DNA of 39,149 nt, from positions 1 to 39,149 of the forward strand of contig CAYNHF010000052.1 of the NCBI GenBank assembly GCA_964397045.1. The letters run 5' to 3'. Position numbers and translations under genes: made by a program. This document shows, in pieces, positions 24,581 through 32,175 of this stretch. Numbering within the stretch: the first letter of the stretch is position 1; every line of letters begins with the position of its first letter. This DNA comes from CAYNHF01 sp964397045 (GTDB taxonomy: Bacteria > Actinomycetota > Acidimicrobiia > Spongiisociales > UBA5794). The notes beneath the pieces are model-generated. The model did not search any database. It was not told where the DNA came from and saw only the letters and a list, made by a program, of their open reading frames with translations.

Positions 24581-25365
24581 GGCCCGGCTTCCGTGACAGA
24601 CCAGCCACCGTCGATGGCGATGACCTGGCCTGTGATGAATCGCGCGTCAGTGGACAGGAGGAAGAGCCCTGCCTCCGCCACCGCCTTCGCTGGGAGCATG
24701 CCTGCGGCGAGCGGCTGTTTCTTCGCGATGTACCCCATGGTCGCTTCGTCCGTTGCGGCTCGAGCCGACATGGGGGTCTCGATGAGCGCCGGGGTCAGGG
24801 CATTGACGCGGACATTCGACGCTGCGTAGTAGGCCGCCGTCGAGCGGACCAGGGACAGAGCAGCGCCTTTGGATGCTGCGTAGCCGTGGGTGGCGAAAAG
24901 GGTGGGCGACGGGTCAGTGGCGAGCACGCTGGACACCACGACGATGGATCCGCCGTCTCCCGCAACCATCGCCCGGGCCGCCTCCCGTACCGCAAGGAAA
25001 AGTGGGTCGCCGTTGAGCGTGTTCGTCTCCCGCCATGCCGCGAGCGGCATCTGGTCGATTGGGCCGTCGCCGAACCGTCTCCCGCTGCCGCCTGCTACTG
25101 CAAAGAGACCGTGCACCGGCCCAAAACGACCCTTGCACGCGGCGAAGGCGGCCTCGGCGGCGGCCTCGTTCGTGAGATCCGCAATCGCCCAGGCGGCATC
25201 GCCACCAGCGTCGGTGATAGCGGCGACGAGCGATTCGCACGTGGCTGCGGTTCGCGAGACCACGAAGACACGGGCCCCCGCCGCGGCGAAGAGTTCGGCG
25301 CCGGCGGCCGCAATGCCGCTGGCTCCCGTGACGACGATGGTGCAGCCAGACAGTCGCCGGCTCAT
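24577..25365 (-). CDS. SDR family oxidoreductase with altered nucleotide loop
   Basis: Short-chain dehydrogenase of 262 residues. Catalytic elements are intact: Ser in VVVSSVLAT and Tyr/Lys in HGYAASKGAAL, then NALTPALIETPM and the FITGQVIAIDGGW ending. The N-terminal loop reads VVTGASGIAAAGAE, whereas the family norm is TGxxxGIG; the third Gly is Ala. An AVAGGSGRRFGDG insertion replaces the usual NNAG motif. Cofactor binding may be atypical. It is the first gene of a two-gene unit with the double-SIS protein (four-base overlap). No ribosome binding site beyond CCAAGGG right before the ATG is seen. Substrate unknown; a sugar or amino-sugar derivative is likely from context. Confidence 0.88.
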   Translation of the reverse strand: MSRRLSGCTIVVTGASGIAAAGAELFAAAGARVFVVSRTAATCESLVAAITDAGGDAAWAIADLTNEAAAEAAFAACKGRFGPVHGLFAVAGGSGRRFGDGPIDQMPLAAWRETNTLNGDPLFLAVREAARAMVAGDGGSIVVVSSVLATDPSPTLFATHGYAASKGAALSLVRSTAAYYAASNVRVNALTPALIETPMSARAATDEATMGYIAKKQPLAAGMLPAKAVAEAGLFLLSTDARFITGQVIAIDGGWSVTEAGP

Positions 25366-25434
25366 CCCTTGGCCCCCGACGGGGCGACCATGTAGCTCAC
25401 CCGCCGGCTGGTTGTTGCGCTCCGGGCGGGCACA

Positions 25435-25779
25435 TCAGCGCTCGGCGTCGTCATCGGACGGCTCCGGGGTGGCTTCGGGGCCGGACGTGGTTGCCTGATC
25501 GCTTGCGGGCTCCGTCGTCGCGACGGGTGGTGTCGCTGCCGGTTCCGGGGTGCTGTCCGGTATGGGCTGAGGAGTCGCGGCTGCGGGTTCCGCCTCGGGC
25601 ACAACGATCCACATGATGAGGTACACAACCGCTCCGAACCCCCCGAAGAAGACGGTGAGGGCCCACAACACCCGCACGATCGTGGGATCGATGTTGAAAT
25701 ACTCGGCGACCCCCGAAGCGATACCTGCGATCATCTTGTTGTCTGGGTCGCGTTGGAGGCGTTTGGGTTGATCGGCCAC
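25435..25779 (-). CDS. PspC-domain membrane protein
   Basis: Small protein of 114 residues with one PspC domain (about 8-62): LQRDPDNKMIAGIASGVAEY and FNIDPTIVRVLWALTVFFGG, then one or two membrane segments ending VVYLIMWIVVPE. A Pro/Ala/Thr/Glu-rich disordered tail of about 50 residues follows. PspC proteins sense or respond to membrane and envelope stress. The GTG at 25779 is favoured by GAGGAG eight bases upstream and because the longer frame (to 26016) overlaps the LCP gene in a shadow frame. It lies 67 bases downstream of the LCP gene on the same strand, so the two may share a transcript with an envelope theme. Confidence 0.88.
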   Translation of the reverse strand: MADQPKRLQRDPDNKMIAGIASGVAEYFNIDPTIVRVLWALTVFFGGFGAVVYLIMWIVVPEAEPAAATPQPIPDSTPEPAATPPVATTEPASDQATTSGPEATPEPSDDDAER

Positions 25780-25846
25780 GGGTTCGCTCCTCGTCTGGTC
25801 GGCTGCGACATTGTCGCAGCCACGGGCCGAAGATGCGGATCCGAGA

Positions 25847-27388
25847 TCAGCCCGTGGTGGTGCCGGACGTAGTGGTTGTCTGCTCCGGAGCTGGCTCGCC
25901 GCAGACGCTGTCGAGTTGGTTGAGGCCCAACTGGACGACGGCCGCCTCCGGATCCACGATGACCAGGTCGACGTGCTCGTGAACCAGGTCGATGTTGGCG
26001 ATGCGCCCCGCACCACCGTCGTCGCGATACTTCAGGTGGTAGTCCGGCGGGATGAATCGCACCGAAACGATGTTCTCTCTGTCCACCTTGGGGAGCAACT
26101 CGACGAGCTGAGGAAGCGCAGAGATAGGAATGTCGGTTTGCATCGACCGCTTGACCGCATCAGCGATGCTGCCGAAATTGGCCAGCAACGAGAGCGGGTC
26201 GGTCTGTTCCAGGACGGCGTCGATCACACAGCGCTGTCGATTCATCCGGAAGTAATCGGAGTCCTGGCGTCGCGTGCGTGAGTAGGCAAGGGCGAGGTGA
26301 CCGTCCATCTCCTGCAGCCCTTGCTCGAATACGATCTCGCCGCGGACTCCGTTTTCGTCCTTGTACTCGGAGTCCACGACCCTGGTCGGAACGTACAGTT
26401 CGATGCCCCCGAGGGCGTCGACCACATCGACGAAGCCGTCCAGGTTGACCATGGCGTAGTAGTGAATCGGGATGCCGAGGAACTCGCTGATGACCCCTTT
26501 CACCGCGTTCTCAGGTGGGCTACCGGGTCCGGAGAACGCCTCAGGCTTCCTTTCCCCCTGGGTCCAGAGTTCGTTGATGAGTTCCGGATAGCAGTCGCAG
26601 TCCCACACTCCCATCCCCTCTGGAAGCGGCGCGTATGTCCAGTTGCGCGGCACCGAGAACATGGCGGCGTCGCCCGTAGCGGGGTCGATAGACACGGTGA
26701 TCATGGTGTCCGTCCGCAGCCCGGTGCGGATCTCGCTCGCGTCTGCGCCGATCAACAGGATGTTGAGCCGATCGAGATCCTCGAAGATGTTGTCCGGTGG
26801 CTGGGTGGTTGTGGTGGTGCTGCTGCTCGTGGTTGTCGCCACTCCACTACCTGGTGCGCTAGTGCCGTCTGCCGGGGCCGCCACCTCTGGCGCAGTCGTG
26901 GTGGTGGTCGCCGGCTCCGGGTCGTCTGCGAAGACACCGGTGATCAGGTTGTACTGCGTGAGGTCGTAGTAGCCGAACACGACATGCGGAGTGAGCACCA
27001 CGAACCCGATCGCGGCTACCGCCACCCCGAAGACGGTCGCAGCTCGGCGCGTTGCGGGGCTGAGTGTGCCGGTGCGGGGACCGGACACCACGACGTACGC
27101 GTCGTAGGCCGCCCATGCCCTGTAGCTCAGAATCAGGATGTTGGCCAACATCATCCACGTCATCGTCGATGGGCGAACAAACGCCTGGGCAATGCTGATC
27201 TTGTCGCCGAAATCGAAGAAGAAGTAGATGAAGCTGAGCAAGAGTATGTCGATCACCAGGAGCACCACACCGCGCTTGTGCGCCCCGCCGAGGATCTGGC
27301 CGGATCCCGGCACCAATGCCGAGAGGGCGGCTGCGATCAGGGGGCGCGGCGATGAATCGCTGGTTGGGGGTGGGTTGGTGGTGGTCAA
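25847..27388 (-). CDS. LytR-CpsA-Psr (LCP) family protein with multi-pass N-terminus
   Basis: Envelope enzyme of 513 residues; LCP proteins transfer lipid-linked polymers to peptidoglycan. The N-terminus is unusual: about four hydrophobic segments (17-35, 40-58, 78-98, 117-138) with the PGSGQ motif at 27-31, as in small PGxGQ/TM2-like membrane domains. A Thr-rich linker (160-196) leads to the LCP domain (about 208-470): LNILLIGAD, Arg225 in LRTDTMITVS, Arg248 in SVPRNW, VNLDGFVDVVDALGGIEL and SRTRRQDSDYFRMNRQ, the polyprenyl-phosphate-binding Arg cluster. It ends in a Thr-rich tail. The start is a TTG at 27388, with TAGGAT nine bases upstream. Divergent from the membrane protein at 27519. Confidence 0.93.
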   Translation of the reverse strand: MTTTNPPPTSDSSPRPLIAAALSALVPGSGQILGGAHKRGVVLLVIDILLLSFIYFFFDFGDKISIAQAFVRPSTMTWMMLANILILSYRAWAAYDAYVVVSGPRTGTLSPATRRAATVFGVAVAAIGFVVLTPHVVFGYYDLTQYNLITGVFADDPEPATTTTTAPEVAAPADGTSAPGSGVATTTSSSTTTTTQPPDNIFEDLDRLNILLIGADASEIRTGLRTDTMITVSIDPATGDAAMFSVPRNWTYAPLPEGMGVWDCDCYPELINELWTQGERKPEAFSGPGSPPENAVKGVISEFLGIPIHYYAMVNLDGFVDVVDALGGIELYVPTRVVDSEYKDENGVRGEIVFEQGLQEMDGHLALAYSRTRRQDSDYFRMNRQRCVIDAVLEQTDPLSLLANFGSIADAVKRSMQTDIPISALPQLVELLPKVDRENIVSVRFIPPDYHLKYRDDGGAGRIANIDLVHEHVDLVIVDPEAAVVQLGLNQLDSVCGEPAPEQTTTTSGTTTG

Positions 27389-27518
27389 GGCGATGCAATC
27401 CTACGGCCGGTCGGGCGGTAAGCGAGTCAATGTCGCCCGTGGAATGGCGCCGGTCGTGGACACGTCGCGCTCGCCCCGGGTTTCCGGCATAATGGCGCCA
27501 GCGATCAGGGAGATTCCG

Positions 27519-27983
27519 ATGACCGACATTGAGCGTCGTGACGTCCGTTCAGCAAACGAACCCGCGCGGGTGGAGGCGTCTTTTGAATCTGCCACCGACC
27601 CGATGTCCACTGCCGAGCCACGGGTCGCGTCCCCAACCGGGCTCGTATCGCTCAAGGTGGTGGGTGCCATTGGCCTCGCGTGGTTCGCCGCCATTGCATG
27701 GTTGATGGCGATCGCTCCCGTTCCACCCGAGAATGCGCCGCCGCCTTCAGCACTCGACGTGGTCGTGCAGACCGCCATGCTGGGTTCCTGGCTCGCAGTA
27801 ATCGCGGGCATCGCCACCCGACAGCGCTTCGTGTTCGCGGCCAGCATCGCAGGTGGCGCAATTCTCGCGGGCGCAGGCCTGCTGTGCCTCATCACGGGTC
27901 ACACCGGGATGTGGATTGCGGCGCAGATCGGGGCGGGCGTCGGACTGGCTGGACTCGGGTATGGGGCCAGCCGCGTCGCCTGA
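27519..27983 (+). CDS. Membrane protein of unknown function (154 aa)
   Basis: Unrecognised protein. A charged N-terminal tail of about 40 residues (with many Glu, Arg and Ser) precedes four hydrophobic stretches: about 47-67 (VVGAIGLAWFAAIAWLMAIA), 82-98, 104-127 (FVFAASIAGGAILAGAGLLCL) and 131-152. The ATG at 27519 is chosen because AGGGAG lies seven bases upstream; the frame is open further left but overlaps the divergent LCP gene. A hairpin follows the stop. No catalytic motif. The tail could bind a cytosolic partner, but this is speculative. Confidence 0.75.
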   Translation: MTDIERRDVRSANEPARVEASFESATDPMSTAEPRVASPTGLVSLKVVGAIGLAWFAAIAWLMAIAPVPPENAPPPSALDVVVQTAMLGSWLAVIAGIATRQRFVFAASIAGGAILAGAGLLCLITGHTGMWIAAQIGAGVGLAGLGYGASRVA

Positions 27984-27997
27984 CCATATCTCCCGAC

Positions 27998-28019
27998 CCC
28001 GGGTTCGGGTGAACCCGGG
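27998..28019 (+). terminator. Hairpin after the membrane protein gene
   Basis: Nine-pair stem CCCGGGTTC / GAACCCGGG with loop GGGT, 15 bases after the stop codon. No T-run follows, so termination strength is uncertain. Confidence 0.6.
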
Positions 28020-28126
28020 CATCGATCGGGTGAGGCGTCCAGCTCGCGGCTCCTGGCGCAGTGATCACACATTTCGGGCGTGACTCGAATGACCACGAAA
28101 TAGTCCGAAAATGGTCACCGTCCGTG

Positions 28127-28155
28127 CTGTCGAGATCCGCTAATTCGCCTACAAT
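28127..28155 (+). promoter_or_regulatory. Promoter for the 99-aa protein gene
   Basis: CTGTCG (28127-28132), 17-base spacer, TACAAT (28150-28155); transcription should start near 28162. Just upstream, TGACCA (28090-28095) and TGGTCA (28112-28117) form an inverted repeat with a 16-base spacer that could be an operator. Confidence 0.55.
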
Positions 28156-28182
28156 CGAACCAGGGATGAGGAAGGATCTGGC

Positions 28183-28482
28183 ATGGAGGATGCGACCGTC
28201 TTTGAGGTGACGCAGTTCGTCGAACCAGCGCTCGAACCCGGTCAGCGCTACCAGGGCGCCGATGAGACATCACTCGGGACTTTCGAGGAAGAGGCGGAAG
28301 CGATCGCCGTCGGGCGAGCGGCGTGGGAAGCCCATCGCGCGGCAGACACCGCAGACGTTGCCTGGTGGCTTGTCAGGGTCCCGGGCGAACCGCTGGCACG
28401 CTGGATCGCCGACTCACGGAGTCAGTTCGAACGAGTACTCGACCTGACGACGCAACAACTGGTCGAGGTCAAGACGCCTTAG
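28183..28482 (+). CDS. Small acidic protein of unknown function
   Basis: Unrecognised soluble protein of 99 residues with no signal peptide or membrane segment. It is rich in Glu, Ala and Trp; the centre reads LGTFEEEAEAIAVGRAAWEAH followed by VAWWLVRVPGEPLARWIADS, suggesting a small alpha/beta fold with a Trp-rich strand. The ATG at 28183 has AGGAAGGA eight bases upstream, and a good promoter lies 28 bases before that, so expression is well supported. It is convergent with the winged-helix protein gene. No neighbour hints at a role. Confidence 0.7.
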   Translation: MEDATVFEVTQFVEPALEPGQRYQGADETSLGTFEEEAEAIAVGRAAWEAHRAADTADVAWWLVRVPGEPLARWIADSRSQFERVLDLTTQQLVEVKTP

Positions 28483-28585
28483 GCGTTGCGCTCCCCGTTC
28501 TTGCGTCTCTTGGCGGGATATGCGCCGCTGAGGTACGCAGGAACAACGGCAGGTCTCAAGACTCGCAGGCTTTCCCGCATCCTCG

Positions 28586-29755
28586 TTATGCCGAAAGCTC
28601 TTGGTCCAGTGGGGTCCGGAAGCGCGGGGTAATGCGGTAGTCGCCGAGCCATCTGCCCAGCCGATCGGCTTCGAGGGCGATGCGGTCTACTCGTTCCTGC
28701 CCCACGTCTTCCAGGATCCGGTACACCACCTCGCCGTCCGAGTGCTGTGCCCAACCTCCAACGATCCGACCATCCACCCAGACGGAGGGACCGGCGTTGC
28801 CGTTGCGATCGAACAAGCGAGCCTGGTGGGAGCCGAGGTACCAGTCGCGTTCCTTCCAGCCCATCACGGTCGGGTCGAGGCCCGGCAACAGTGCGACCCA
28901 GGGAGCGGGGGGCTCGTCGGGTTCCTCGTCACTTGCGAGGACGTATCCAATGGTCCCGCCCCCCAGGTCGACCTCATCCGGACCCACCTCAGCCAGGGCT
29001 GCTCTCGTCTTGGCGACGGTCCAGCCGGTCCACCACTTGAGGTCCGTGAAGGTGCCCGGTCCGTAGGTCCGAAGCCAGCGAGTGGCAAGGTTCGCTGCTG
29101 CCTCGTCTGCGGGGATGGCGGCGAGGTCGGTGGCGAGCCAGTCGGAGGTGAGGGCCCAGCGGTATTGCGAAGACAGCCAGGTCCCGCGAGGTCGGGCCCG
29201 CACGATGCGCCCGTTTGTCGCCACCATGAACAGCACCCGGGTGGAGACTCCGACCTCGCCACCCCAGCTCTTGCCCTCGCCGAACCGGAGCTTGCGGCCC
29301 AGTTCCGCGATGTCTTCGGTGAGTTCGACCGCGGTCGCTTCGCCCCGAGCCTGCAGGGCGTTGACGAGCCGAGTTTCGACGTCGGTGAGCCATGCAGGGC
29401 CGTCCGTCGCGATGCCCTGTTCCTCCAGCATTCTGACCAGACGCCTCCGTTCCGGGGGAGCAAGCGCACTCGTGCATGCTGCGTTCATGACCGCCGCCAG
29501 GTCGATCGGAACCACGAACATGGTCCGTCGCATCCCCACCATCCTCACGAGGGTTCTCCTGTCGTAGAGGGAGGACTCGAGATCCTCACGGTGGAAGTCG
29601 GTAACCCGTGCCCTCGCGGCTAGGTAGACGGCAGCTGGGTCGCTGGAGTGGAGTCCGACGAGATCTGACGCCACCTGCTCAACTGTGGTGGCCGCCGTGG
29701 CGAGATGATGACGCCGTGCCAGACGGGTCCTTCGAGCATCCGTGTCGTAGCGCAT
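28586..29755 (-). CDS. Winged-helix DNA-binding domain protein (HTH_42/YcaQ-like)
   Basis: Protein of about 389 residues in the family of winged-helix proteins that includes YcaQ/AlkX-type DNA glycosylases. Typical features are VEQVASDLVGLHSSDPAAVYL near the N-terminus, RRTLVRMVGMRRTMFVVP, LRTYGPGTFTDLKWWTGWT in the middle, LLPGLDPTVMGWKERDWYL and PSVWVDGRIVGGWAQ near the end. YcaQ relatives unhook interstrand crosslinks; whether this more distant member does so is not shown. The start is unclear: tandem ATGs at 29758/29755 give a family-like N-terminus, while a GTG at 29806 opens the frame. The malQ stop lies close upstream (29825), so the two may be co-transcribed. Confidence 0.85.
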   Translation of the reverse strand: MRYDTDARRTRLARRHHLATAATTVEQVASDLVGLHSSDPAAVYLAARARVTDFHREDLESSLYDRRTLVRMVGMRRTMFVVPIDLAAVMNAACTSALAPPERRRLVRMLEEQGIATDGPAWLTDVETRLVNALQARGEATAVELTEDIAELGRKLRFGEGKSWGGEVGVSTRVLFMVATNGRIVRARPRGTWLSSQYRWALTSDWLATDLAAIPADEAAANLATRWLRTYGPGTFTDLKWWTGWTVAKTRAALAEVGPDEVDLGGGTIGYVLASDEEPDEPPAPWVALLPGLDPTVMGWKERDWYLGSHQARLFDRNGNAGPSVWVDGRIVGGWAQHSDGEVVYRILEDVGQERVDRIALEADRLGRWLGDYRITPRFRTPLDQELSA

Positions 29756-29824
29756 CATCTCGGCACTGCAGCGTAGGAGGATGCGACTCAGAACCGTCCG
29801 ACTCACCCCCCAGTGGCCGGTTTG

Positions 29825-31339
29825 TCAGGGCCTACCGGTCCCGGTTCTTCCGTACCGTTGGTTGATGGCCAGCAAGTTGTCGATCTGTTGATCGGCGTAG
29901 TCCGGCCCCATCCGCCACGTCCAGTTCCCGGCTGCGGTCCCGGGCGAGTTCATGCGGCCCTCGGAGCCAAGCCCGAGCAGATCCTGCATCTGGGTGATGG
30001 CCCACAGCGCTCGGGAGTCCCACATCTCCGCGATAAACCGGCCGGCGGGATCGACACCATCCCAGCCCAGGTACTCCCGCGCATACGTACGTTCGAGGAC
30101 GAGAGCCTCCGGCCACCACCCGTTGATCGGCTCATTGTCGTGGGTGCCGGTGTAGGCAACGCAGCGCTCCGGGTAGTGCTCGGGGAGGAAGGGGTCCTCG
30201 GGCCCGCTGTCGAAAGCGAACTGGATGATCTTCATGCCAGGCAGGTCGAGTTCTTCCCGCAAGGCATCAACCGCGTCCGAAAGGTCCCCCAGATCCTCGG
30301 CGATGAAGGGGAGATTTCCCAACCGCTCCTGAAATCGTTCGAACACCGGCATGCCGGGTCCGTCGACCCAGCGCCCGGTTTCTGCGGTCGATGCAGTAGC
30401 CGGAATCTCCCAGTAATCGGCGAACGCTCTGAAGTGATCGAAGCGTACGACATCAGTCATCGCGGCCGCGGCGGCAACGCGGTCTGTCCACCATGCAAAG
30501 CCTTCCGCTTCATGTCGTTCCCACCGGTAGATGGGGTTACCCCACAGCTGGCCGGTGTCTGTGAAGTAGTCGGGTGGAACCCCTGCCACGACGGTCGGTC
30601 GCCCGTTCTCGTCGAGCTGAAACAGGTCCTGGTGAGCCCACACGTCCGCCGAGTCTTCGGCAACGTAAAACGGCAGGTCACCCACGATCGTGACCCCGAC
30701 CTCGGCGGCGTGTGAGCGGATGAGTTCCCACTGGTCGAAGAACAGGAACTGCCGGAACGCCTGACGGCGGATGTCGATGTCGAGTCGCTCGCGTGCCGCG
30801 TCGAGCGCCGAGGAGTCACGAGTTCGGAGCGGTTCATCCCACTGGGTCCAGGGGCGGCCGTCGTGGACCCGCTTGAGCGCCATGAACAGCGCGAATTCGT
30901 CCAGCCATTCGGCCCTGTCGGTCGTGAACTGGTCGAAGCGATCCACGATCTCAGACGGGCCTGCGGTGCGGAACTGCTCGAATGCGACATCGAGCAGGTG
31001 ATGCTTGGCGGTGAACACCTCGGCGAAATCAACGTGGTCGTTCGGCAGTTCCGGGTAGTAGGCCAATACTTCCTTCGACACGAATCCGTCTGCCGCGAGT
31101 AACTGTGGGCTGATCAACAGCGGGTTGCCGGCGAATGACGAGAAACACTGATATGGGGAATCGCCGTACCCGGTGGGTCCGAGTGGAAGGATCTGCCAGA
31201 TGCCCGTTCGCGTCGAAGCCAGGAAATCGAGCCAGTCGATGGCAGCAGGGCCCAGGTCCCCGATGCCGTACTTGCCGGGAAGGCTTGTGGGGTGCAGCAA
31301 TACCCCCGCGGCACGCCGCATGTCGATGGCCCGATTCAC
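29825..31339 (-). CDS. malQ: 4-alpha-glucanotransferase (amylomaltase)
   Basis: GH77 enzyme that transfers alpha-1,4-glucan segments in maltodextrin and glycogen metabolism; cytosolic. With the GTG at 31339 it has 504 residues. N-terminal LLHPTSLPGKYGIGDLGPAA and SPYQCFSSFAGNPLLIS are family hallmarks. Active-site residues are visible: nucleophile Asp301 in RFDHFRAF, acid/base Glu348 in FIAEDLG and the third Asp401 in YTGTHDNEP. GTG 31339 lies seven bases after CAGAAT, a leaderless-type box; the ATG at 31321 is an alternative. It is divergent from the nfuA-like gene, with 79 bases between starts. No other glycogen gene is in the window. Confidence 0.96.
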   Translation of the reverse strand: MNRAIDMRRAAGVLLHPTSLPGKYGIGDLGPAAIDWLDFLASTRTGIWQILPLGPTGYGDSPYQCFSSFAGNPLLISPQLLAADGFVSKEVLAYYPELPNDHVDFAEVFTAKHHLLDVAFEQFRTAGPSEIVDRFDQFTTDRAEWLDEFALFMALKRVHDGRPWTQWDEPLRTRDSSALDAARERLDIDIRRQAFRQFLFFDQWELIRSHAAEVGVTIVGDLPFYVAEDSADVWAHQDLFQLDENGRPTVVAGVPPDYFTDTGQLWGNPIYRWERHEAEGFAWWTDRVAAAAAMTDVVRFDHFRAFADYWEIPATASTAETGRWVDGPGMPVFERFQERLGNLPFIAEDLGDLSDAVDALREELDLPGMKIIQFAFDSGPEDPFLPEHYPERCVAYTGTHDNEPINGWWPEALVLERTYAREYLGWDGVDPAGRFIAEMWDSRALWAITQMQDLLGLGSEGRMNSPGTAAGNWTWRMGPDYADQQIDNLLAINQRYGRTGTGRP

Positions 31340-31382
31340 CGGCGGGATTCTGCCTGGTTCCACGCCTCGGGTCCAGCCACGT

Positions 31383-31410
31383 CTGACAAGTACCGGGAGC
31401 TCGTTACCAT
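31383..31410 (+). promoter_or_regulatory. Promoter of the nfuA-like gene
   Basis: CTGACA (31383-31388), 16-base spacer, TACCAT (31405-31410), then eight bases to the ATG at 31419. With no ribosome binding site, the transcript is probably leaderless. Confidence 0.5.
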
Positions 31411-31418
31411 CGGCGCCA

Positions 31419-32039
31419 ATGACTACACGAACTGACGCCATCATTGAAGTAACGGACACCGCGTTGGAGCAGATTCTGGCGCTGCGCGAGCAAGAAGCGG
31501 TTGTCGACCTGGTACTCGGGCTTCGGATCTCCGGGATCTCCGGGGACGGCTTCGTCTATGAAACCGCTTTTCTGAGAACGGACGACGTGGGAGTGACGGA
31601 TCATGTCGAAACCCATGGAGATCTGCCGGTTGCGATTCCTCCCGACAGTGTCGAGAACCTGCGTGGCGCAGTGCTCGACCTCTCCAGCGATCCGGCGCAG
31701 CCGGGCCTGGTGCTGCGCAACCCGAATACGGCGACGCCCGACATCGGCGGGCCGGCCGAGGCGATCGAACTCGAGGGTACGCCGGGGGAGAAGGTGACCC
31801 AGCTGCTCGAGCAAGTCATCAATCCTGCAATTGCCTCCCATGGCGGCCGCGCCGACCTGGTCAGGGTGGAAGGTTCTACTGCGCTGTTGCAGTTGGGGGG
31901 CGGCTGTCAGGGTTGTGGCCTCGCGGCGATGACGCTCCGCCAGGGTATCGAGACCGCCATCCTCCAGAATGTCCCTGAGATCACCGAGGTCACCGATGTG
32001 ACCGACCATGAGTCCGGGGTGAACCCGTACTACGTGTGA
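31419..32039 (+). CDS. nfuA: NfuA-like iron-sulfur cluster carrier
   Basis: Two-domain Fe-S carrier of 206 residues. The N-terminal half (about 1-105) has the A-type (IscA/HesB) fold pattern, starting IIEVTDTALEQILALREQE, but contains no Cys, as in E. coli NfuA, where this domain only aids target docking. The C-terminal NifU domain (about 120-200) has GEKVTQLLEQVINPAIASHG and the cluster-binding GGGCQGCGLAAMTLRQGIE with Cys163 and Cys166, which hold a bridging 4Fe-4S in a dimer. The ATG at 31419 is preferred; the longer open frame overlaps malQ. A strong hairpin follows. It stands alone, away from any suf or isc genes in the window. Confidence 0.92.
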   Translation: MTTRTDAIIEVTDTALEQILALREQEAVVDLVLGLRISGISGDGFVYETAFLRTDDVGVTDHVETHGDLPVAIPPDSVENLRGAVLDLSSDPAQPGLVLRNPNTATPDIGGPAEAIELEGTPGEKVTQLLEQVINPAIASHGGRADLVRVEGSTALLQLGGGCQGCGLAAMTLRQGIETAILQNVPEITEVTDVTDHESGVNPYYV

Positions 32040-32070
32040 CTTTGAGCGGTCGGATTCGCCGATTGGACGC

Positions 32071-32101
32071 GCAAAGGCCCCCTAGAGGCGGGGGCCTTTG
32101 C
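32071..32101. terminator. Bidirectional terminator between nfuA and the DivIVA-like gene
   Basis: Perfect 12-pair stem GCAAAGGCCCCC / GGGGGCCTTTGC with a seven-base loop. It lies between two convergent genes and can serve both strands. Short T- or A-rich bases lie within the stem rather than after it. Confidence 0.8.
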
Positions 32102-32175
32102 TGACGGTGGGTGCGGGGCGGTCGTGCAGCCGTGCGCGTGCGGGCCGTTATTGAGGGCACCCGCGCCCACCGAAC

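Noticed and set aside
26800..26910. Repetitive GGTGGTTGTGGT-like stretch
   Set aside because: It is the codon-level repeat of the Thr-rich linker in the LCP protein, not a separate repeat element.
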